From assembly GCA_963924555.1 (NCBI GenBank), contig OZ004587.1:2542001-2606000 (forward strand): a stretch of DNA of 64,000 nucleotides. The letters run 5' to 3'. The notes beneath the pieces were generated by a model, which saw only the letters and a program-made list of their open reading frames with translations, searched no databases and was not told where the DNA came from. Source of the DNA: Crambe crambe (Eukaryota; Porifera; Demospongiae; Poecilosclerida; Crambeidae). Each line of letters opens with the position of its first letter. Position 1 is the first letter of the stretch. Made by a program: the position numbers and the translations under genes. Shown one piece after another: positions 39,536-49,876 of the stretch.

Positions 39536-40690
39536 GCAGGGGCTGATCCAGAGTTTTGGAAAGAGGGGGCCGTGTGCTTGCACCATGGCCCCTGGATCAG
39601 CTCCTGATTATGTATGGTTAACTTTGAAGTATCTCAATCAAGATGTTGGATTTCAGTGCATGAACATAAGCATCATTAATTATTTCAAAACCCAGAAAAC
39701 TGTAGTGGAGACTCTAGGGATGAAATGGGTCCCTCTCAAATGAGCAACACATTGTAAAAACCTGATGCATATCACTGGGTCTGATGTTCAACAGTCCTTT
39801 AGGGCCGTAGACAAGTTTTGCTAGCAAGTGTTCACCCGTGAGATTGTGTAAATTATTTGTGATCACACCACATCCCGTCCCAATGTATTTCATTAATTAA
39901 TTAGTGGGTGGATGAATACCACATAACTTGCAGCAATTTCATACTCCATTACTCTAATTAGTGGGTGGATGAATACCACATAACTTGCAATTTCACACTT
40001 CATTACTCTAGTAATGATTGGTATTCATCTACCCACAATGAAGTTGTAATTCTATAGCCTAGCTGATTTAAGAAAGCATGGCGAACCATGGGTGCACAAT
40101 GTGATTTCTAAATTTTGGCACTATTTATTGTTCACCCCTTTTTAAAAGCTCATGATTATATAATAAAGTTGTATCACTCAGAGACTAGCATTCTCAAATG
40201 TCCTTACCTGAGATGCTTTGAATAACCTAATGGTGCTGCACATTCACACAGATGAAACCGATAGTTTATCCAAGTTCAGTTGCAAATTAATTTGTTGGTA
40301 GTAGAGAAGGTAGACTAAGATCATTTTTGACAAATTTGATGCTCCATATTGCACCAGACTGAATCTGAGACACCCTAAAATCTAATTTTTTTTCTGGGCC
40401 AAGATGATGCACTTTGCACAGTATGTGGTCACAAGCCATACCACAATAAAAATAATAGCTAGCTCCGGCCCTGTGCACATGGAAAATTTTTGGCTCATAC
40501 TTCTGTTCTTGTCTAGCTACATGTAGTCTTTCTCTGGCTCAAAGTATGTCTTTAATTTACCTTTCATTTAAACCACAATAAATATATCTACAGCTACATT
40601 GAACCATGCAGTGAGTATACTGTGGCTAATGGTAATGGAAAATGGGGGGCCCAGGTCCCTTAGGCCCCTACCTGGATCAGTCCCTGGTAT
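39536..40690. mobile_element. Nested element with inverted tips caggggctgatccag
   Basis: The left tip caggggctgatccag and right tip ctggatcagtccctg are inverted copies. The interior has a tandem pair of about 65 bases at 39893-40015 (attagtgggtggatgaatac) and no gene. Confidence 0.7.
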
Positions 40691-42611
40691 GTACTGATAG
40701 TAAATTAATAGTGATATAATCACCTCATATCACACAAGAAGCAATCTCAGAACACCTGAGATTCAAAATTTTCCCGGGGGAGCATGCCACTGGACCCCTC
40801 TAGATAATACAGTGCTGCATTTCACACATAATAATTATACATTCATGCATGGATATTTAGCCCCCCCAGTTGAAAAAACTTATCTACACCCTTGCTATAG
40901 CTATACTTTGCAGGTAAATCATTCAATGAAATTGAGTCAAAAGCCCCTCACTCCTTGGGTTATTGCTGAAGATGGTGGCAAAATAATTTCGGCTCATTGT
41001 GACTGTATGGCAGGGCTCGGGGAATCATGTTCACACATTGCGTCCCTCCTTTGGGCAGTCGAATCAGGAGTGCGTATCAGGGACTCCATGACCGTGACCC
41101 CAAAAAAGGCATATTGGGTAATCCCAAATGGTATCAAAGAAGTACCATATGCTCCAGTAAAGAGCATTGACTTCATTGGAAAGAAAAAAGTCTCACAAAA
41201 GTTGTGTCGTTGGATCTTTGTACACTATCTCCAATTCCAAGAGCATCTAAATCATCAACACCTACACCTACATTTAATGCTGCTGAGCATGATTCTTTTT
41301 TGGCTGCTTTGGCCTCTTGCCCGTCAAAACCAGCAGTTTTGTCCCTGATACCACCATATTCATCTAAGTACGTTCCAAAATCTTTAGATGACAATCTGCC
41401 AATGTGTTTGTCCCAATTATTCAAGTCTGAATGTTTGGAGATGAATTATGCTGACCTAATAAAACTTGCTGCAGAAACTACTATTACTGTGACACCAGCT
41501 GAAGTTAAGCTTGTTGAAATTAAAACAATAGGACAATCTAAATCCCGTCTTTGGCATAGAATGCGTACTGGGAGGATTCAAGAGTGCATCTCACACCAAC
41601 CCTGCAATGCCATCAATCAGTTTAATTATGTCCATTTGTCACCCTGAATCAACAAAGTTTAAGAACTCTGCTACAAGTTGGGGGTGTGAGCATGAAGTGG
41701 CTGCTAGAAAAAGGTATAAAAGCTTATATGTATGTACACACAGTTGTCGAATGTGGGTTGTTTATATGTGTGGAATTTCTGTTTGTGGGGGCATCTCCAG
41801 ATGGATTGGTTACCTGTACTTGCTGTAGTGATGGAATTTGTGAAATTAAAGTAAGTTTAGTCCTGAGCTCATACACTGCTTATGTGTTGTGAACATAGCT
41901 ATCTATAACAATATTACAGTGTCCATACTGCCACCGAGCAGATGCTATTTCTGCCGCTGCTGAAGACTCTAGCTTCTGTTTAGAAAATGTGGTGCTGGGC
42001 TCCAATTAAAACGTGATCATGCTTATTACTATCAGGTTAATAGAATGCTAGACACAACAGCTTAATAGGTGACAATTCTGTATTGTATTATACAGGTACA
42101 GTGCCAATTGTTTTGTGCAAATAGAAGTTACTGTGACTTTATAGTGTGGACTGAAAACGATGTACACATAGAAAGAATCCTTCCTGATCAGCAGTTTTGG
42201 CTGACCAATGTTGCCAAGGTGAAAAAAAAAATTGAAACGTCAATTCTAGTGGAGCTTATTGGAAAGTTTTATTCACGTACATCCCAGTGTTCTAAATGTC
42301 CATCTCTAGAGCAACCATCTTGTAGTGGGGCATCATCTATACAAGATGTCGACAGTGATATGGAAATAGATGGGGCTAACACTAGTGAAGAATATTGTTA
42401 TTGTCGTGGTCCTGAAGAAGGTGAAATGGTGGGGTGTGACAATCCCTCTTGCAAGTATCAATGGTTCCACACTACATGTCTAAAGCTAAATTCCCTTCCC
42501 AAGTGCAAGTACTGGTACTGCCCAGATTGTAAAAAGTTACCAAACTTCAAAAGGAAATCAAAAAAAAAGGATGTGATAGCTAAGTAATGTTCTGTACTTT
42601 ATAGCTAGCAA

Positions 42612-44094
42612 TTAATCAAAAGGAATAACTGAATCACACATATTGATGAGAGCACATGTCGCACATACAATTTTATCTAATGTGGTTGTAGTTTCAGTAA
42701 AACCACCTACAAATTCCATTGGTTGTGTAGCACTTAGGATTGAATACTTTTGTCGGATATTTCCAATGACACGTTCCACATGTATACGAACGTTGGCGAT
42801 AGACCTCGTCTGCTCAACCTCTATACCACTGAGTTGACTTTTGCCCTTAGTAAAGGCTGGAATTTTCAAATTAGAGCAATAGAAACCAACTGAATCATGT
42901 ATGTCAAAGCCACGATCAGCCAAAACAGTATCACCAGGAACCAAATTATCTAGAAGTGAGCAATGTTCTGTGAGATACTTATCGCTTGTCCTTCCACCCC
43001 AACCATCAGATATATAGCTAACTGTCCCTTGTGGTGTGATGCCTATTAGGTATTTCACCGTGTTGTGGTGTTTGTATGATGAATAGGTTTGAACTCAGGC
43101 CAGCAGATTAGAAGGTCGCTCAAGAAAAATTTCGAAGCAGTCAATTATGACTACACATTTAGGGCAATGTTTCCTAAAATCCATTGGCATGGTCTTCATA
43201 AGGCTGTCTCGATCTGGCCATATAATTAAAGGCTTTAGTTTGGAATATAAAACATCAATAACATGTATGAAAGTTCGGCTAACAGTTGAACTATGCACTC
43301 CAAATCTATATGCCAGATCCTGCCCTGGAATATTGAGACGTAATCTCATCAATGTTATTATTAACTGCTGAAAAGGTGTTAAGACAGACCGCTTTAGCAT
43401 CAAGTGGGGTTTAATGTAGGCAAATAATGTTTTAAGCAGCTGCCAGTTGCTTAAGCCTGTGTAGTACAGAACCTTATCATCATTATCTTCAAACGCAGCT
43501 TCATTTATAGTTAGGTCTTCTACTTCTTTTTTTAGTTTCACATCTCCATTCCTGGGATATCTACACAAACTAAATTAAGCTCCCTAGAGATAGCTAGAAT
43601 GGAGGAAGGTTTGGCAGAATTAGCATAGTGAAGTAGATAGTCTCAAAACTGAACTGGGCATACAAAGTATGAAGCAAAGAAAAGAAATTGAACAACAAAT
43701 GAACCCCTTACAAAGCCAGATTGTCCTCTCTAGTTGGACTGTCATCCTTAGATGCAGCCCTCCTTTGCAATCTCTCTAATCTTTCCTGATTGCTTGGACA
43801 CTGGGATTTCTGAAGCTGTGCTAGCTTTAGTGATGGTGCCCAGTCTATACTATCCACCTCATATAACTTGGAAGGTACCCCAGACACAAAGTGATCTGAA
43901 CAAACACAGGTATACTGGTACTTATCTGGGTCTAGATCCTTCCTCTAAATCCTAGCCAGCCATAAATCTTGCCTTCTCTTGCTGATCTGGTAGGTTTGGT
44001 CTCCCTGGTGTGTAATGACAGCAGGAAGCCTGAAATGCTTTTCCTTGTCCCTGTTGCTTCTATTTGCACACCCTACAATAGCACACAACACCAT
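42612..44094 (-). pseudogene. THAP-DDE transposase of the ISL2EU-type element
   Basis: Exon 1 (44094-43713) codes a THAP DNA-binding domain at its start: CAIVGC, HFRLPAV, CVCSDHFVSG and DWAPSLKL, the C2CH pattern with the AVPTIF-like end replaced. Exon 2 (43569-42612) codes a DDE-fold transposase of the IS4/IS5-HARBI1 kind: helix-turn-helix ([14 protein letters not shown]), first Asp in [16 protein letters not shown], second in [12 protein letters not shown] and Glu in [18 protein letters not shown]. The exon joint keeps frame. Two in-frame stops, one in the THAP domain after WLARI and one at 43097-43095 after PSNLLA, show it is inactive unless read through. Its 3' end meets the YqaJ gene tail to tail. 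Confidence 0.82.
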
Positions 44095-44113
44095 CTTGTA
44101 CTCCAATATGGCC

Positions 44114-44664
44114 CAGGCCTGTAGCCAGCAGGCGGCTTAGTGGGCTTGAGCCCCCCCCCTCCCCCCCCCCCCCCCTTAGATTCATTATAGCATAAGAATA
44201 GTAGCTAAGGAAAATGCTTATCTTCCATATGCTTAATAAATTATTGACTAGAGTGCATAATTACTTCTGAGATAGATGAATTGCTAATGTTGATTCAACT
44301 TAGCATACTGGAATCAATTCATCTAACACAGAAAATACCCTTAACACTATTCATGTTCAGTTGCTTCCATCAAGGGACAGACTAAACCCATCAACTATCA
44401 TTGTACACACTCTCCTGAGGATTTCATGGTGAATGTGACACAATTTATACAAGGAAAATGGCACAAAACTGAATCACTCAAACAAGGCAATGAAGCAAAT
44501 CTAGATATATATAACCTACATAGCTAATACCATCCAATGATTATGATGCATAAAAAAACGAGAGGTAATTAGGGTGTAGTTAGGCAAAAGTGGCCATGGC
44601 CATAAAAAAATTTTTCCCGCACACAGTCAGCCACCCCTTTTCTAAAATCCTGGCTACAGCCCTG
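44114..44664. mobile_element. Short inverted-tip element with poly-C
   Basis: The tips caggcctgtagccag and ctggctacagccctg are inverted copies. A C-rich run at 44151-44175 follows the left tip (gagcccccccc), recalling the G runs in the elements at 15435 and 39375. It lies 20 bases upstream of the transposase ATG. Confidence 0.75.
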
Positions 44665-45193
44665 TGGCCACTCAGCATTTATGACATCATAGCCATGCCT
44701 ACTGCAAGGGAGAAACTATCTAGTGCAGCAAATGAAGCTGCCCTGAACAGAAGTTGGGCTATCCATCACTAAGGCCTGAACAGTAGGAAGTGGCAATCCA
44801 ATTTTATCTGGCAGGGATGTTTTTGCTGTGCTCCCAACTGGATTTGTGTTTTGCTGTCCTCCCTTTAGCTTTTGATAAACTTTTCCAACCGTAGGCTAGC
44901 AGATATACATCTTTGCACTGCAGCTGCTGCTTTCCATATAACCACGTGTTGTTTTTATTACTTACCGCAATTACGCAGTATGACGACAAGCTGACCATAA
45001 TGGAAATTCCAATCTGAGCGATTTTTTTTTAATTTGGGAATGGTTTCTGGGGTCAAAGGTCGGTCACGTGTCACCAAGTCGCGCATGCTCAAAAAACTTA
45101 GAAAATATCTGATGCCAGATTCCTGTAACTTTGTCTTGAAGTCTAGTAAGCTCAGTATTAACTTGATTATAGTTTTCATACTAATGATTGTAG
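44665..45193. other. Gap before the kinase exons
   Basis: No exon for the kinase N-lobe (glycine loop and VAVK lysine) was found here. The open frames seen lack recognisable features. Confidence 0.5.
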
Positions 45194-47191
45194 GCTTCTT
45201 CTCAGAGAAGGACATCAAAGATCTGTTATCAGAGAGTCAGAAGATGATGTCATTTGATCACCCAAATGTGATGAATTTGATAGGAGTGTGCACTGATATG
45301 GGGGAAACTCCATACATTGTTATGCCCTTCATGACTAATGGCAGTCTCTTGGAATTCTTGAAGAAGAAAAGATCCAACTTCGTAGTAGCTGAGGATGCTG
45401 AAAGTGAAATGGTATACTGTAGTGTGCATGTAGTTAAATTAAGACGAGTAGCCAACCATTACTTATAGGGAAAACAGGAAACTTGCCTTGCCATGGTGAT
45501 TAAATAAACAGCTAGATCTTCCTTATTCAAGGGAAACCGAAAATGATGAATTTCAGAATTAGCATAATATATACGTACATCAGTCACAATACTACTTCTT
45601 TTTTTAAACTTGCTACATATCATGACTGTTGCTTTAAGATTCAGGATAGCCAGCAAAAGCTTCTCTCCATGTGCCTTCAAGTGGCCAAAGGAATGAGGTA
45701 TCTTGCTGCTAAGAAGTTCATACACCGAGATCTGGCTGCACGCATGTAAGTCATGAAGCGTTTATCAGCATGGCATGCCTTGTTTGGTCTCCACAATAAT
45801 AGCCAGTTAAGCAGACATGAACTATATAATTGCATTCAGTGTACCAACAGACCAAACCTATAGCACAAAGTGATGGACTGATTTTGGGAAAATCCACCCA
45901 ATCAGTATAAAAACACACTCAATTTATTCTGATATGGGTTCTATTTCATTTGAAAACCTGTACAAGTGATCACAAAAATAAAATGGTTAAGTGGTTTAAT
46001 AAGTATAATAATTATTGATCATAATGTAAGGCTTGGTTTGATATGAGGCTGCGTTCTAACACACCTAGACTTCAGGGCCCCCTACTTAACCTTTAACATG
46101 TAGGGCTTGAAGCTGCAGTTCTATAGAAACAGGCTTTAGCTAACTATATTATTTTTATGTGGTTCCTGTAAATAATCTTGTTTAGAAGGTAATAATATAG
46201 CTACATTTGACATGCATGAATTTTAGGATAGACGATCAGTTTGTCATCAAAGTAGGTGATTTCGGTCTCTCTGAGGAGATCTACAGCAGAAACTACTTCA
46301 GGCAAGACATAGGAGGACAAGACTCTTCAGTAAGACTTCCCGTCAAATGGATGGCCTTGGAAAGTCTCCTGGACAGAATATTCTCTGAAAAGACAGATGT
46401 AGTGAGTATGATTTCCGTATACAGTGTGAATGGACGGGTGTTATTCTCTCACTATCCTCCATGGGAAACTGAAATAATTACACTTTCTCTCAAACTGGGT
46501 GTACCTTCTTTTGGAAAAAAAAAATGTAGTACATAATATAGTTGTACAGCATCTGAATCAGATGACAAACATAATCACAGTATTTTATCACTTGTAATTA
46601 TGATTGTTCATGATGATAGAATTTTTCTTCTTTGATTTGGATGTATGGTATGGGTATAAGTAACTGTCCAGCATAAAATTTAGCTAGCTGTTATAATTAC
46701 ATATCCTTTTCATGCAATAAACAGTATTCTGGGCCATGATCCTAGCTCTTATTCGTAAACTGCATTGACTGCATAATATTATTTGTTAGTGCTATCATTA
46801 TTATTATGTTTAGTGGTCATATGGAGTGACCTGTTGGGAGATATTCAGCCTTGGACACACCCCTTATCCCACCATCCATCCCGCTGATCTTATTGAGTTC
46901 CTCCAGAGTGGAGAGAGGCTGAAAAAACCAGTGAATGCTAGCTGCACACCTAAAGTGTGAGTGCTTTTAAGTATAATAAGCTTAGCTGGCCATGCAGACT
47001 CTAATGATTAGCCATTAGTATAAACACTATAATGCTAACTAACTACATCCCCTAGATTCAATTTACTAACTCGATGTTGGAATGAATCTCCTAAAAAACG
47101 GCCTACTTTTGAAGATGTGGTGCGTGAAATTGACTCGTTATTGGAAGGTGTGTCTGGATATCTCCAATTCTCAGCATTCTCTGGAGAATAA
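45194..47191 (+). CDS. Receptor-type tyrosine kinase, C-terminal part (atypical catalytic loop)
   Basis: Five plus-strand exons: 45194-45411 (helix C and hinge: [36 protein letters not shown]), 45639-45745 ([10 protein letters not shown]), 46227-46401 ([26 protein letters not shown]), 46814-46956 ([19 protein letters not shown]) and 47056-47191 ([17 protein letters not shown], then stop). Exon phases agree at every joint. The sequence is of the receptor tyrosine kinase type. The frame enters in phase 1 after an acceptor, so N-lobe, membrane and outer exons must lie upstream; none was found in the window. The catalytic loop reads HRDLAAR then Met-Ile-Asp, without the Asn-Cys expected after Arg, so the Mg-binding Asn is missing. 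Either a two-codon deletion made an inactive or pseudokinase copy, or the gene is decaying. A possible pseudogene. Confidence 0.82.
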
Positions 47192-47395
47192 TTACAGTCT
47201 GGGAGTTAAAGAAGACAGGAGCAAAATAATTATAACAAACTAGCTATAGACTAAACTCCATTGCATCTGTTATAACTCATGTCCATTTAAGCTATACTTA
47301 CACGTATAGCTGATAAGCAATTCTCATCATTGATTGTCTTACTACAATTATCATGACCAATAGCAATGTAGCTAATGTTAATTCCTCATGCATTT

Positions 47396-47522
47396 ATACA
47401 ATATAAAAACAAAAGTGTTTGCTGCACACCATTTTATCCCAATACACACACTGTTTTTGTTTTTGGTGTGTGTATTGGGACAATTTAGTGTGCAGTACAC
47501 ACTTTTATTTTTATAATGTACA
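47396..47522. mobile_element. Short foldback MITE, second copy
   Basis: The same palindromic family as 24099-24222, in opposite orientation, with tgtgtattgggaca in its arms. It lies between the kinase and the duplicated block of gene B. Confidence 0.85.
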
Positions 47523-49876
47523 CCATGTACCTACCTAGCTAGCTATAGTTAGTGAGCTATAGCTACACTGTTTGATTTATAAATGATTTGCACAAGTTAC
47601 CTATTTACCTAGCTCATTCATTGAGAATAGTTCTACACCATGCCATGCATTATCCAGGCTACTCTTTAGCTGCACGATAACCAAGAGACATTGCTGATTC
47701 CAATAGCCATGAGTTACCCACTACCTACTGACCTCATCATTAGAGTGCTGACTTTGCACTACCTTGTAAAGACATTCCTGATTCAGACTGACCAATCACT
47801 TTCTTGTTATTGAAACTCTGATCTTCCCACCATGATCTTATTATCCTAAAACTCTGTGCATGCAAAACAGGAAATAGACTAGCTATAGCTGTAGCTAATA
47901 GCAAGGTGCTCTATTGTGACACGAGAAGACGAATCTGGACCTAGAGCTACTGATAGCTACCCAAGGCCATGTGTGTAAGTTTGATGTTTCACAGAATCAT
48001 AGATGTCAATGTTTCACTTTAATGACCCACACTACAAACAGCTAGCTACGTAGCCAGCTACAAGAACTGTCAGCCTTGGGAAAATGACCTTGGTGTATAG
48101 AAATCTACATTCTCTATAACCTAATGAGCTACGTAGCTATACATACTAAGTGGTTAGCTGGTATGAAAAAGATAAAAACATAAAGTTAGCACACCCCACA
48201 GCATGACGCTGTGCCCTAATCAGGTAGCTATGATTGATGGCGTCAAACACAAAGGGTAGCTATTAGGATCAGTTCACTTTTTGAGGGGATGATCTTTCCC
48301 CGTGAGATAAAATTAAACTTCTTTTCCCCAAGTGTACTAGCTAGCTATACTGACAACTGTAGCAAAATAAGTTTCTTTCCCAAGGTGTAGCTACTATACT
48401 GACTATTAGATTTCTTATTGATTATCTTTGGGAATACTATTATTTTTAAGGGCTACAGTAGAATCTTGGGCAAAATTTTGAACATATCTGGATCCTAGTT
48501 CTACAACTGAACTAGTGTATGCCATTAATTAGCCAAAGATTACAGTTCAGTGTTCAGGTGAGCTGACTCTCAGGTCAGGCAGCTGTAGGAAGCTTTAATG
48601 TTTACCACAAAGTGCAAACTAAATCAATCAATTGCTATTGCATTATGCACAGCAGTATGCCTGGGGGATTTTGGAGTTTCCAGTCAATGTTGAATTATGT
48701 CAACAATTCAATGAGTCATGGAATAACAACTTAGCGAAACACAAAACTTGGAGCCTATCAGTTCTAACACCAAAGTATAAAAAAAACACCATGCAGCATC
48801 TGATGCTTATTGAATACTTCACTTGTTGTTAGCTATATACAATAACTGTTTTGTAAAAGCTATTATGTTGAGCATGATAATAATACCCAATTCAACAAAT
48901 GAAAATTTCCCAATAATGTTCAGTTATTGATAGCTAGCTATATTACAACTTTTCAAGATACTCCAAATTTTAGTTGTAACAGTTTTCTATAGCTTTGACA
49001 AACTTGAACCTATCAAGTAATAAAATCTCACTTAGCTAATTTTGAGCTTCAGATTTCCCAGACTTTATATAGCTATTGGGAAGGTATTAGAGCTACACAT
49101 TTCTTTCTTCTGAACAGTGACTATTCAGTTAATACACAATTATTACGTAAGTTCTGTATCTAGCTATAAAATACTCTGGGTAAGCTTAAAAATTGGATAC
49201 TGATTCATAATCACAAGGAAGCAAGCCACTTTCATTCCTGGTCTTTTCCTCTTCTTTTTCATTTCCATCAATAGCTAATTATACCATTATAATGCACAAT
49301 AATTATGCTATGAGAGCTGTAATTGACAATGTATATGTACCTGTTAGCTTGTGTGATTCTAAGGTAAGGCGGGGCAATTACGACGGTGGGGCAATTCCGA
49401 CACTGTAAAAAAAAAAAAAGAAGTGATATTCCAGTTGGTCTAGTCGGAGAAACAAAAATGACAGAATTGTATGGATGAGCATGTCATGCAGACTCAATCT
49501 CAATAATACTTTATGACCTCTGTCACCAAGATTGGAAGCAAAAAAATATTTCATTCAGTCACGCTAACTCGCTCTTCTCCAGCTATAAATCTGTTATTCT
49601 TATTATTATAATTAATGAATTCTCAGACAATTTTCTTCATGGAACCTTTATGGAGAGAAATCACATCTCATTGCAAAACTTTTTGACCTTGAAAATTATA
49701 GGGATAAAAGATAAACTTCTATTCACACGATCGTTTTTTTGCATGGACTGAACTCATCATAATTATGGAGGAAAGAAATACAAACTGTCAAGTCATGATA
49801 ATGTGTGTTGTTTTGTGTGCAGTGCAAAACTTCTGAATCATATAAATCCAAGAGAAGTGATCTCCCATTGCTTATA

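Larger units (their letters stand above)
39358..40903. mobile_element. Element with poly-G-bearing inverted ends, in YqaJ intron
   Basis: The left tip (acaagggtgtaggtaagg, then poly-G, then gctaaagcccccccag) is mirrored at the right (tagcccccccagttg...cttatctacacccttg). The 1.5 kb element sits between the donor at about 39291 and the acceptor at 40913. Another element (39536-40690) is inserted in it. Confidence 0.7.
37826..42587 (+). pseudogene. SWIM-YqaJ-PHD protein of the ISL2EU-type element, decayed
   Basis: Exon 1 starts at 37826 (MSSMAEKKKTMLGGYFLSLQ) and reaches VDLWPSI after a 4-base insertion near 37976. An element then splits the exon at about 38006-39126, after which it resumes (GMYLLVTPSPYSGEDLMNYK). 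A 7-base duplication near 39222 shifts the frame before GWVREVLVKVVGDKR. A donor at about 39291 opens an intron to 40914. The next exon has a SWIM zinc finger (SAHCDCMAGLGESCSHIASL). YqaJ nuclease motifs follow: LWHRMRTGRI, GCEHEVAARKRY, GASPDG and CEIK. An exon at 41921-42027 gives CPYCHRADA. The final exon at 42098-42587 ends in a PHD finger. At least five frame breaks are visible, so the gene is dead here. In the family the YqaJ domain probably acts as an exonuclease. Confidence 0.75.
37600..44700. mobile_element. ISL2EU-type DNA transposon, decayed and nested (ends approximate)
   Basis: Two genes face each other tail to tail, 24 bases apart: a plus-strand SWIM-YqaJ-PHD protein (37826-42587) and a minus-strand THAP-DDE transposase (44094-42612). 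Pairing a YqaJ nuclease with an IS-type DDE transposase is the known feature of the ISL2EU superfamily. The element is invaded by an inverted-repeat element in its first exon, two nested elements in an intron and one just outside the transposase start. Its own terminal repeats could not be fixed. Confidence 0.72.
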
